Origin: Syntrophobacterales bacterium | GTDB lineage: Bacteria; Desulfobacterota; Syntrophia; Syntrophales; UBA5619 | Direction of reading: 5' to 3' | Assembly: GCA_019429105.1 (NCBI GenBank) | Contig: JAHYJE010000006.1 | Coordinates: 1 to 64,000 of the forward strand | DNA length: 64,000 nt | Part shown: positions 27,864 through 35,790 of the stretch, one piece after another | How positions within the stretch are numbered: position 1 is the first letter of the stretch | Layout of the letters: every line of letters starts with the position of its first letter | Made by a program: the position numbers and the translations under genes | The notes under the pieces: model-generated | Seen by the model: the letters and a program-made list of their open reading frames with translations, nothing else | What the model was told of the DNA's origin: nothing | Database searches by the model: none

Positions 27864-28186
27864 TTTCTTCCTTTCGTCTTGTTGTCCAGAATCACCGGGT
27901 TCGACATCCCGGATAATACTGGATGGTTACGAGACTCTTGTTTCAATGACTCCGCAATGCTCTTGCCAACACCAGGCCTTCCTCGCGGAAGAAACCCGCC
28001 CAACAAAAATGCCCGACCGTCGGTGCGCCGGGCTAATACCTCGGAATTTTCAAAACAACGTCCCAATGCAATGGATCTTCTACTATGCCGGGTCTTCAAA
28101 AAACAACTCCGACGAGCGGGTGTATATGGGGAATGCCCCTGTTTGTCAAGGGAATTGTTAAAGACGGCGTCAGGGCGGACAGCTTG
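27864..28186. other. Leader region of the helicase gene, no gene recognised
   Basis: These 323 bases lie between the start of the DEAD-box helicase and the SNF2 remnant. I see no coding signal that fits a family. The gap is long enough to carry the helicase promoter and a long 5' leader, as found for deaD/csdA genes, but no specific element is visible. Confidence 0.3.
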
Positions 28187-28891
28187 TCAATCGGAAACTT
28201 CCCTTTCCTTGCTCGCCGCCAAGGCGCCCTGCGCCCCCTTTGAAGCTTTTAGATTTGCCGGAGGGACCAACCCAAACAAACCGAAAAGTTCCTTGCTGGA
28301 AAGTTTTGATTTCAGGTCCAGCGAAACATTGTTTACCAACTCGTCGAAGAGCAACTGTTTTTCCGCCAATATTTTTTCGATTCTTTCCTCGATTGTATCT
28401 TCTATCGTGTATTTGTAAATGTGAACGGGAAAGGCTTGGCCCAGACGGTGCGCTCTGCCCTCGGCCTGAAGCTCGACGGCAGGATTCCACCAGCGATCAA
28501 AATGAAAAACATACGAAGCATCCTGGAGGTTAAGCCCTTGTCCCCCGGCCCGGAGCTCCCGGCCCGGGTTGAACCTTGGCGATTTTTCACCATCTTTCAA
28601 GGATGTTACAAATTCCAGAATTGAGGCAAGATCATCTTCCCGATTTTCGAGGGGCGTGCCTGTAAGCGCCCAGGCCCTCGCTCGCTGCAATAGTTTACGT
28701 TTACGGCTTATTTCTACATCCCGATTTTTTATTTTTTGAGCTTCATCGAGGATGACAACGTCCCACACGCGGCGACGGGGTGGGGATTGAGAATTGCTCG
28801 TACAATCAGAGCGAAAGGTTTCATATGCCAGTACTCGCGGGAAAGCTGACGAAAAGACCATTTTTCGTTGCGGTTTCACCGCTCTGATCAA
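28187..28891 (-). pseudogene. SNF2-family helicase remnant with internal deletion
   Basis: The frame contains the Walker B segment VVILDEAQKIKNRD and motif III (ALTGTPLENREDDLASILEFV), then jumps directly to motifs V and VI (AGGQGLNLQDASYVFHFDRWWNP, EGRAHRLGQ) and a normal-looking C-terminus. The Walker A region and the whole segment between motifs III and V are missing, an in-frame deletion of several hundred residues. SNF2 ATPases of this type occur in defence loci. The product cannot be an active helicase. It lies next to other broken defence genes. Confidence 0.85.
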
Positions 28892-29170
28892 GGAGATAAA
28901 TATCCCGTGCGAATTCCTGACGTGAATAATCCTTGGATTGCCCAGGCAATAAGGTTAGCAATAAAGTCGCTCATCCTGTTCGAACATTTTTACGCCCGAC
29001 GCCTTTGCCATCTCCAAAATCTCTTCGATGAATGTTCGACTGGCAACATAGTTTTCGCAGTCGAAATTCCATCCCTACCGGGTATTGCTAAATTGTTGTT
29101 TGAGGGCGGCGATTGCCTGTTCGGCAGATTCAATCGTTTTCTTCAAGTCGCGAAGGTTGCCTGCCTGCAT
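28892..29170 (-). pseudogene. Short coding remnants of unknown genes
   Basis: Two short stretches look protein-coding on the minus strand but in different frames and without starts. One is NLRDLKKTIESAEQAIAAL, ending in a stop at about 29088. The other is DCENYVASRTFIEEILEMA and KMFEQDERLYC with an early stop. I do not recognise the parent families. They fit the general decay between the SNF2 and Res remnants. Confidence 0.4.
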
Positions 29171-29818
29171 TCATGCCCACCTCTTTTCGTCACCATTGAA
29201 CACGGCGCAAGGGCGGCCCTGCTCTGTAAGGGCATCCGGCAAGACATGAGGAAATTTGATGTGCCTCAGGTGGCAGCGATATTTGCGACCGCCGCACCAT
29301 TGGACGGCGGCCTCTTTCTTGGCCAGGACGATGGGATATTCCATCTGGTTGCGGGCCTTCGGCTCAAGCATGAAGATTGCCGCTGCCGTTTCGGCCACAA
29401 AGGCCGGCTGATATTCGAGATGGTCGGCGCCGATCCGGTAAAGGATATGGAACTGGCCTTTGGCGGGCTTGATCCATTTATCGGCATCGCGATCGAGGAG
29501 CACGGCCAGCTTGCGTTCCGCTTCCGAATCGAATTTTTGCACTGGATAAAGGCAGCGAGTGAACCCGTTGAAGAGGTATTCGGCCATGTTGCTTTTGTCT
29601 GAGGGCGACGCCCGATAATCGAGCGGCGGCTCCGCGACGTTATAGGTATAGGCGCTTTCCTTGAGCTCCGTATAACCCTTGCTGACGACCGACTCATATC
29701 CGGCAGCATCCTCCCAGGAATGGGCCTGCATCTGCGAGTGGATGAACCGGGCAATGTCCCGCTGATAGCAGCGCAGCACCTTGCGGGTGACCACGGCCGG
29801 TTCCTTGACGAAGCCGTC
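29171..29818 (-). pseudogene. C-terminal fragment of a type III restriction enzyme Res subunit
   Basis: The segment from VKEPAVVTRKVLRCYQRDI through FNGFTRCLYPVQKFDSEAE, KPAKGQFHILYRIGAD, YQPAFVAETAAAIFMLEPKA and KEAAVQWC matches the C-terminal nuclease part of type III Res or DEAD/DEAH restriction helicases. The PD-(D/E)XK-like acidic and Lys residues (VAE, MLEPKA) can be seen. The helicase part is absent. The fragment is fused in frame to the end of a YhcG-type nuclease at about 29818, so a deletion joined the two genes. Confidence 0.8.
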
Positions 29819-30004
29819 GGTATCGTTTTTATCTGTGCAAAGGATCAGACCCGGGGACGGATTATCATCGGCTACCCGCCGTTCCCGATCGAAATAATTC
29901 ACGTAGAGCTGAATTTGACCGATATCCTGATGCGTGAGCTTGCCGACTTTGAGATCGATCAAAACGAAGCATTTGAGAACCGTATGGTAAAAAACCAGAT
30001 CGAT

Positions 30005-30179
30005 GAGGCAATTGCAAAACTCCCCATTCTTGTCATTCCCGCAACGATTCTGAGCGGGAAAACGAAGTTTAATGTTCATAATCTGGTTCTAACTGCTTGA
30101 AAAAACCATATTCCCGATAGAGACATTGTGTACATTAAGCTCCGCTTTCGGGAATGACAAATGGTTTTGCAATTGGCTC
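30005..30179. mobile_element. Inverted-repeat (MITE-like) element, copy 3, with target duplication
   Basis: This 175-bp element has terminal repeats GAGGCAATTGCAAAAC and GTTTTGCAATTGGCTC and is flanked by the 4-bp direct repeat CGAT at 30001-30004 and 30180-30183. The interrupted nuclease gene reads correctly when the element and one CGAT are removed, which proves insertion. No transposase is encoded, so it must have been moved in trans. It is nearly identical in layout to the copies at 313 and 22352. Confidence 0.9.
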
Positions 30180-30371
30180 CGATGTAAAAATGATCTCCGT
30201 CCAATGTGATCCGTTGCTGTCGGGCTATAAAGGCGAAGCCCCTTCCCAGCTCCAGCAGGAAGGCCTGCAAGTTGTTGATCAGCGCCTGCTCAAGCTCTGA
30301 CTCGACCAGTTTCGGCGACGCGGGAAGACCTAGAAACTCTATGACCACCGGATCTTTGAACACATCGGGAG

Positions 30372-30453
30372 ATTCATCACGCACTGCGTGATGAATTCGG
30401 GAGGTGCCCTGCGACAAACCCTGCAAAGATTTGCCACGCAGTGCGTGATGAAT
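30372..30453. repeat. Two copies of a short palindrome inside the nuclease remnant
   Basis: CACGCACTGCGTGATGAAT at 30378-30396 and CACGCAGTGCGTGATGAAT at 30435-30453 differ by one base. The first is part of a 25-base near-palindrome starting ATTCATCACG at 30372. In the protein they give the repeated word IHHAL/IHHAV. They look like small mobile or expanding palindromes within the coding region. Confidence 0.6.
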
Positions 30454-30627
30454 CTCCACTGGCAGGAGAGCAGGATATTCGACATAAAACTGCCGAAACC
30501 AGCGCAGGTTTGTCCCCGAATAACCGGATCCGAAATCCGCAGTCAGCAACGAAGCGAGTTCTTCAAGGAGCGTCTCGCCATACCCGGCCTTGACTTGATT
30601 GTCTCGCGCGGTTGCCGGGATGCGCTG

Positions 30628-31425
30628 TCACTCGAGCGCCACGACTGCGTCCACCGTCAGCTCGTACTCCTCGTTCTCGTTGAGGTCGTGCACCCGAACC
30701 TTCTCGACCTCAAACTCGCCGAGGACGGCAAGCAACTGGGACTCGTAGAGAACCTTGACATCCGATCGCTTGAGCGGCGCCCGGAAGTCGTCTTTGGCCT
30801 CAGGCTGCTTGTAGGGACTCATGAATACTACGCGCCCCGTGTGCTCCGTTAGCGCGAGCGCGAGCTTGACTGACCGCTCGCCGCGGTCGAGGATGAGCAC
30901 GCGGCGGTCTTTGAGCTCGTCAGGGTTGGGTTCCTGCCGATAGACGCCCTTGCCCACAAGGGCGTCGAACCCTTCCACGATTGTCGGCGGCAGCTCGCAC
31001 GACTGCCTGACCGTGCCGGGCGCGGGCGCCTCCGGCGTCTCGCCGCGCCGGCCCTCTCGCCAGGACTTGATGGCCTCGTGAAGCGCATCGGCAGCCAGGT
31101 TGGAGCAGTGCATTTTGATGGGGGGGAGTCCGTCGAGCGCGTCCGCCACGTTGCCGCGCGAAACCTGCATCGCCTCATCGAGGGTCATTCCCCGGACGAG
31201 CTCCGTGGTCATGCTGGATGTGGCAACGGCCGAACCGCAACCAAACGTCTGGAATTTGATGTCCGCAATGCGGTCATCCTTAACTTGAATGTACATGTAC
31301 ATGAGATCGCCGCAGACGGGATTGCCTACCTTTCCCACCGCGACGTCGGGCCCCTCCAAAGTGCCGACGTTCCGGGGGTTGCGGAAATGATCGAGAGTTT
31401 TTTCCGAATATTGAGTTGATTTCAT
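30628..31425 (-). CDS. IscU/NifU-like Fe-S scaffold fused to a thioredoxin-reductase-like domain
   Basis: Residues 1-125 are an IscU-type scaffold with the three cluster cysteines in GNPVCGD (C38), FGCGSAVA (C63) and HCSNLA (C107). Residues from about 145 to 265 resemble the NAD(P)-binding domain of thioredoxin reductase (LVGKGVYR, KDRRVLILDRGERSVKLALAL, VKVLYESQLLAVLG, TVDAVVALE) but lack both the GxGxxG motif and the redox CxxC. The fused domain may be a docking or sensor module. The ATG directly follows the stop of the NifS-like gene, so the two are one operon. The scaffold half looks functional. Confidence 0.8.
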   Translation of the reverse strand: MKSTQYSEKTLDHFRNPRNVGTLEGPDVAVGKVGNPVCGDLMYMYIQVKDDRIADIKFQTFGCGSAVATSSMTTELVRGMTLDEAMQVSRGNVADALDGLPPIKMHCSNLAADALHEAIKSWREGRRGETPEAPAPGTVRQSCELPPTIVEGFDALVGKGVYRQEPNPDELKDRRVLILDRGERSVKLALALTEHTGRVVFMSPYKQPEAKDDFRAPLKRSDVKVLYESQLLAVLGEFEVEKVRVHDLNENEEYELTVDAVVALE

Positions 31426-32613
31426 TTAGCTTTCTCCCTTGAGTTTCTTGTCCATATCGTAGAGCGGCGAAAGCGAGCGCAGCCTCGCAACAATGCCCGG
31501 CAGCGTCTCCAGCACACGCTCGACATCCTCGGACTTGCTCCAGCGCCCGAAGGTGAACTCGAGCGATCCGTGCGCCTCCTCGTGCAGCAGCCCGCAGGAG
31601 AGCAGCGTATGCGATGGTTCAAGCGTCTTGGACGAACAGGCCGACCCGGTCGAGACGGACACGCCCCTGTCCTTGAGGGACAAAAGCAACGACTCGCCCT
31701 CGACGGCCTCGAACCGAAAGTGGGCGTTATTGGGCAGCCTCTCTGTCGGATGCCCGTTTAAGTGCGAGTCCGGAATGGCCGCAAGCACCTCCCTGATCAG
31801 CCGGTCGCGCAGCGGCAGCATCCGCGCCACGTCGTCGGCCATCTCACGCGCCATGATATCCGCGGCCTCGGCCATGCCCACGATGGCGGGCATGTTCTCG
31901 CCGCCGGAACGGAGACCGCGCTCCTGTCCGCCGCCGATGATGACGGGGGCAACATTCACGCCTTTGCGGACGTAAAGAGCGCCCAGACCCTTGGGGCCGT
32001 AGATGTCGTTGGAGGAAAGCGTCAGCAGATCTACGCCGACTTCGCGCATATCGATGGGGACAAGGCCCTCGGCCGCGACAGCATCTACATGCAGCGCGAT
32101 GCCGGAGCCCTTGAGCAGGGCGGCGATTTCCCCGATGGGTTGAACGGTGCCGATCTCGCTGCTGGCCCACCCCACGGAAACGAGCAGCGTCTCATCCTTG
32201 AGGCGCGCCCGGAGCTTCGCGGGGTTCACCCGTCCGAACTGGTCAACGGGAACCCGGGTAACCTTGAAACCCTGTTTCTCAAGCGCCTTGGCGAGGTTGT
32301 GCACGGAGATGTGCTCTACCTCGGCGATAACTACGTGGTCGCCCTTGCGGCGGTTGCGGGCGGCATAGCCCAAGAGCGCGAGGTTATTTGATTCGGTCGC
32401 GCCCCCCGTGAAGATAATCTCGTCCTTCTCGGCGCCAATGAACCGGGCAACGCGCTCGCGCGAGCGCTCGAGCGCCTCCGTCGCCTCGTCTCCATCCTCG
32501 TGCAGCGAATTCGGATTCCCGAACCGCTCGGTGAACCACGGCAGCATGGCCTGGACGACCCGGGGGTCAACAGGCTTCGAGGACTGGTAGTCCAGATAAA
32601 CGTTTGCCGGCAT
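31426..32613 (-). CDS. NifS/IscS-like cysteine desulfurase homologue lacking the PLP lysine
   Basis: The 395 residues follow the class V aminotransferase fold of cysteine desulfurases throughout (DYQSSKPVDPRVV, GGATESNNLAL, EVEHISV, GENMPAIVG). The active-site Cys loop STGSACSSKTLEPSH is intact (C326), as are H101 and D177. But the PLP Schiff-base Lys, normally in HKIYGPKG, is replaced: residues 202-203 are N-D (SSNDIYGPKGLG). The PLP-contact Gln (A180 in HVDAVA), the Asn of NNEIG (SSEIG here) and the substrate-binding Arg (E352 in SLEFTFGR) are also changed. It is unlikely to work as a normal PLP desulfurase. ATG 32613 has a GGGAGAAA site. Confidence 0.85.
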   Translation of the reverse strand: MPANVYLDYQSSKPVDPRVVQAMLPWFTERFGNPNSLHEDGDEATEALERSRERVARFIGAEKDEIIFTGGATESNNLALLGYAARNRRKGDHVVIAEVEHISVHNLAKALEKQGFKVTRVPVDQFGRVNPAKLRARLKDETLLVSVGWASSEIGTVQPIGEIAALLKGSGIALHVDAVAAEGLVPIDMREVGVDLLTLSSNDIYGPKGLGALYVRKGVNVAPVIIGGGQERGLRSGGENMPAIVGMAEAADIMAREMADDVARMLPLRDRLIREVLAAIPDSHLNGHPTERLPNNAHFRFEAVEGESLLLSLKDRGVSVSTGSACSSKTLEPSHTLLSCGLLHEEAHGSLEFTFGRWSKSEDVERVLETLPGIVARLRSLSPLYDMDKKLKGES

Positions 32614-32690
32614 TAAACTTTTCTCCCTATCACTCCGAAGCGGCTTACAACCAAAAAGACCCCCGTGGGGGCGGTTCGAGACCGCCCTGC

Positions 32691-33053
32691 TTAGAACCAC
32701 ATGGCGGCATCGGCATCCAGCGCCAGATCGTTCAGCGTCCCCGCTCCCACAACCTTCGCGCCCGGGATGAGTTCAACCTTGTCCCAGCCGAGCATTTGCT
32801 TGGAGGCCTCGCATACAAGGACTTCGACGCCCATCTGCATCGTCTTGTCGAGCATCACCTTCACTGTGGGAAACGATCCCATCTTGATGGCCTCGGCAGC
32901 GCCCGGCCTCATTATCTTTATCCCCATGCCAAGATAGTAAACCTTGGCCTTCAATCCCATCGCCACGGCGGTCTGGGCCAGCACCAGGGGCGAGTACTGC
33001 CGCTCGGGCGCATCCGTCGTCTGCACATACAGAATAAATTTTTCGTCAGCCAT
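32691..33053 (-). CDS. DsrE-family sulfur-relay protein
   Basis: The 120-residue protein has the DsrE/TusD-type alpha/beta fold: FILYVQTTDAPERQYSPLVLAQTAVAMG, VYYLGMGI and a conserved cysteine at position 81 in VEVLVCEASKQMLG. Related proteins carry persulfide sulfur between TusA and downstream acceptors. The ATG at 33053 is chosen because AAGGAG lies nine bases upstream; a longer upstream frame has no such site. It sits between the TusA-like and NifS-like genes on the same strand. Confidence 0.85.
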   Translation of the reverse strand: MADEKFILYVQTTDAPERQYSPLVLAQTAVAMGLKAKVYYLGMGIKIMRPGAAEAIKMGSFPTVKVMLDKTMQMGVEVLVCEASKQMLGWDKVELIPGAKVVGAGTLNDLALDADAAMWF

Positions 33054-33095
33054 TTCTTTTCGCTCCTTATATTCAATCTGAAAAACGCTCAAAGG

Positions 33096-33338
33096 TCACT
33101 TCAAGCGTTTTATGAGAAAGCGCATATGGTCGTCATACTTTTCGAAACTTACGACCTCGTGGCCCGTGCGCTTGGCAAACCGCTTGAGATCCTCTTCGGC
33201 CGCAGGATCGTCGGTGACGACCTCCAGCACCTGTCCCACATCGATCTGGTCGATGTTGGTCCGTGTCTGCAGGAGCGGCTCCGGACAATAGAGCCCTATG
33301 CAATCCAATGTCTGATCGGGTTTGATATCGTTAGCCAC
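33096..33338 (-). CDS. TusA/SirA-family sulfur carrier
   Basis: At 80 residues this has the TusA length and the hallmark CPEPLLQTR motif, with the persulfide-carrying cysteine at position 18 (another Cys at 13). It would accept sulfur from a desulfurase and pass it on. The start is a GTG at 33338 preceded by GGGGAG. It appears to be the first gene of an operon TusA-DsrE-NifS-IscU with gaps of 42, 77 and 0 bp. Confidence 0.88.
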   Translation of the reverse strand: MANDIKPDQTLDCIGLYCPEPLLQTRTNIDQIDVGQVLEVVTDDPAAEEDLKRFAKRTGHEVVSFEKYDDHMRFLIKRLK

Positions 33339-33430
33339 TCCCCAGCCCTCCCCAAATGCTGATTTAATAACGCCTTGCTTTCACTCGGTTTGGAATATAG
33401 GGACGCTGTTTTTGCTTGTCAAGGTATATT

Positions 33431-34501
33431 TTAAAACGTGAAAGATGCGGAGATCGCTCCGAAATTCTGCACTTTCTTCTGGGTTTTAAATTCTTTCGTG
33501 CGCTGAACCAGCGAATAGGTGATTTTGAAGCGGTGGATGATCATGCCTATACCGCCGACCAGATCGGCAACAAACGGCTGTCTGGCGACGCTGTGACTGT
33601 CTTGAAAAGTATTCCCGTCGAGCAGGATGTTCCGGGCAACGGCGCTCCCATCGACCGCGAAGAAAAGGTGGATGCCGAAACGCTGGAAAGGGCTGAAAAA
33701 CCGGGGGTTTGCATCATCGACCGGGGCATTGCCGTCGGCTCCCGTCCGGATCAGATACGTCCCGAAATCGTTCGGAAGGTTCCAGCCGAAACGCAACTGG
33801 CCGCCCAGATTGATTCCTGTGTAGGCGTTTCCGATGGTAACCCCCATGTGGGGAATGCAGTCGAACCCGAGTCTTGTGGAGCTTCCGGTGCTGAATACTT
33901 TCCATTTGCGTTCGAAATAAATGTTCAAGATGGGTTCGTCGCGAAGCTGATGAGACCAACCCTGGGGATCTACAGAATCTATCCAGTGGTGGATTTCCTT
34001 CTGGCAGTCTTCTGCGTAGGAATGGCGTCCGACAATCCCCAGAGCGAATTCTATCGTGTCCATCTGCCGCGAGTTCTTGCTGTGCAGTCCCAGCCCCAGG
34101 TAGGTGATCCCGGCATAGGGCCGGTCGTCCGGGAGCAGTTCGCTTTGCTCCTTGTCCGCCGGCGTGTAGATGTTCTGTCCCAGGGAGACGGAAACCGAGC
34201 GCTGCTCCCCCTCATCGTTCACGAAAGGCACGCCTTCAATGAAGCGGCGCATCCACAAGGGCAGACCGGCCACCTCCCGGTAATTAGCAAGGTCCCGGGA
34301 AATCCAGGAGAGCTTCGTCCCATGCGTGTAATAGCGGTCGTTGTTGTCGAAACTAAAAAGGTCGTTTTCCAGATAGAGAGTCAGGGTGTCCGACCGCCCG
34401 GCCGCTCCTTCTCCTGCAAGCGCCGGCTTTGGCGGAAAACAGATGAGGAAAAGGACAGCCGCCAGAATAAGACTTTGTTTTATTTCACAAAAATCTTTCA
34501 T
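33431..34501 (-). CDS. LpxR-like outer-membrane lipid A deacylase (DUF2219)
   Basis: The 356-residue precursor starts with a signal peptide (hydrophobic SLILAAVLFLICFP, cleavage near ALA-GE). The mature part has family motifs LTLYLENDLFSFDNNDRYYTHGTKLSW and LLPDDRPYAGITYLGLG, and ends in F as outer-membrane barrels do. LpxR removes the 3'-acyloxyacyl group of lipid A. The start overlaps the stop of the preceding dinB gene by 4 bases. This is the last gene of the cysK-dinB-lpxR run. Confidence 0.88.
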   Translation of the reverse strand: MKDFCEIKQSLILAAVLFLICFPPKPALAGEGAAGRSDTLTLYLENDLFSFDNNDRYYTHGTKLSWISRDLANYREVAGLPLWMRRFIEGVPFVNDEGEQRSVSVSLGQNIYTPADKEQSELLPDDRPYAGITYLGLGLHSKNSRQMDTIEFALGIVGRHSYAEDCQKEIHHWIDSVDPQGWSHQLRDEPILNIYFERKWKVFSTGSSTRLGFDCIPHMGVTIGNAYTGINLGGQLRFGWNLPNDFGTYLIRTGADGNAPVDDANPRFFSPFQRFGIHLFFAVDGSAVARNILLDGNTFQDSHSVARQPFVADLVGGIGMIIHRFKITYSLVQRTKEFKTQKKVQNFGAISASFTF

Positions 34502-35742
34502 GGCAAATCAGATGAATCCTCGGTGTTTTTTCGGGGTAAAGCAAGAATGGCAAGAGCGTTATTTTTCCCCCCCGAGCGGTCTTCTTCCTTTTTAACCAGC
34601 GAGGCAAAGGTTATCATTGTAGAACCATGCCTGCTTCGTATCTTATCCATGGCCCTGTCTATCAGATCGTTTTTATAGCTCTTGGGCTTTTCTTCAACTT
34701 GATCAAAAAGCGACAACTGCACCGCAGGGCATTCTTCATCAAATCCCGAAAGACTGATTCCGATTAACCTTACCGGGCGGCGACTGCTCCAGTTTTGCTC
34801 AAGCAGGAGGCGCCCTGCCTGGTATATTTCCCTGGTGGCGTAAGTTGCAGAAACGGCTGTCTGCCTGCTCACGACATTAAAATCGGAATACTTCAACGTA
34901 ATCTGGATGGTCCGACCCTTTTTGCCATGCCTCCGTGCATCCCGGCCCACAGCGTCAGCAAGGTTCATCAGAACGATTTTTGCCTGTTCAATGTCCGAAA
35001 TATCCTCCGGCAAGGTTGTTGAGCGGCCGATTGACTTCATCTCATCGGCCTGACGAGGGAGAACCGGCGAATTGTCAATCCCCCGGGCGTGCAGATATAT
35101 ATCCTTGCCAGCTTTTCCCAAAGCCTTGACGAGGAGGTTCATATCAGCTCCCGCAACCGCGCCGATCGTTCGCATTCCCAACCTGTTCAACTTCTCGGCG
35201 GTTTTACTGCCCACGCCGTACATCTCTTTTACCGGAAGCGGCCAGAGCTTTGTGGGGATATCGTTCTCCCATATTTCCGTTATTCCCAGGGGCTTTTTCA
35301 TTTCGGCCGCCATTTTTGCAAGAAACTTGTTTTCAGCGATGCCGATTGAGCACCACAGGCCGAGTCGGTCCTTGATTTCCGCCATTATCCGGCGAGCCGC
35401 CGCCAACGGTTCGCCAAAAAGTCCCTCGCACCCGGTCATATCGAGCCATCCCTCATCGATGCTGTTCTGCTCCATAACCGGCGTATAATTCAACAGCAGG
35501 CTCATGACCTCGTTTGATTTTTCCTCATAGAAATGGTGATCGGGAGGCGTCAGCATGATTTTCGGACAAAGCTTCAGGGCCTCGTGCAGCACCATGGCCG
35601 TCTTGACGCCATATGCCCTTGCTTCATAGTTTGCCGCCAGAATGATCCCCCTGCGTTTTTCCGGATCACCGGCCACAGCCGCGGGGTTGCCGATGAGCGA
35701 AGGATTCCTCGTCATTTCGCAACTTATGAAAAATGCATTCAT
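34498..35742 (-). CDS. dinB: DNA polymerase IV (Y-family), start codon unresolved
   Basis: The 414 residues from ATG 35742 have the Y-family core: AANYEARAYGVKTAM, IDEGWLDMTGC with catalytic Asp-Glu, GIAENKFLAKMAAEMKKP, the helix-hairpin-helix region MYGVGSKTAEKLNRLG and a C-terminal little finger. However, the conserved RVIFLVDMNAFF segment with the first metal-binding Asp begins upstream of this ATG, and the frame up to the in-frame stop at 35791-35793 holds no ATG, GTG or TTG. An ATC at 35770-35772 after AAGGGG is the best alternative start. The marked start is therefore a minimum. Either a rare start codon is used or the gene has lost its start. Confidence 0.8.
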   Translation of the reverse strand: MNAFFISCEMTRNPSLIGNPAAVAGDPEKRRGIILAANYEARAYGVKTAMVLHEALKLCPKIMLTPPDHHFYEEKSNEVMSLLLNYTPVMEQNSIDEGWLDMTGCEGLFGEPLAAARRIMAEIKDRLGLWCSIGIAENKFLAKMAAEMKKPLGITEIWENDIPTKLWPLPVKEMYGVGSKTAEKLNRLGMRTIGAVAGADMNLLVKALGKAGKDIYLHARGIDNSPVLPRQADEMKSIGRSTTLPEDISDIEQAKIVLMNLADAVGRDARRHGKKGRTIQITLKYSDFNVVSRQTAVSATYATREIYQAGRLLLEQNWSSRRPVRLIGISLSGFDEECPAVQLSLFDQVEEKPKSYKNDLIDRAMDKIRSRHGSTMITFASLVKKEEDRSGGKNNALAILALPRKNTEDSSDLP

Positions 35743-35790
35743 ATCGACAAGAAATATAACTCTGCGCGTGATACACCCCTTGCAGCAAAA

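Larger units (their letters stand above)
29819..30627 (-). pseudogene. YhcG-type (DUF1016) PD-(D/E)XK nuclease, truncated and split by a repeat element
   Basis: Family segments are clear on both sides of the insertion: LLTADFGSGYSGTNLRWFRQFY, FKDPVVIEFLGLP, LEQALINNLQAFLLELG and LDGDHFYI before it; DLVFYHTVLKCFVLIDLKVG and YVNYFDRERR after it. The gene has no start: its first readable codons directly follow the stop of the IscU-like gene at 30628. The middle of the N-terminal domain is also shortened and carries short palindromes. At the 3' end it runs into a Res fragment. Removing the 175-bp element plus one CGAT copy restores the frame exactly. Confidence 0.85.
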
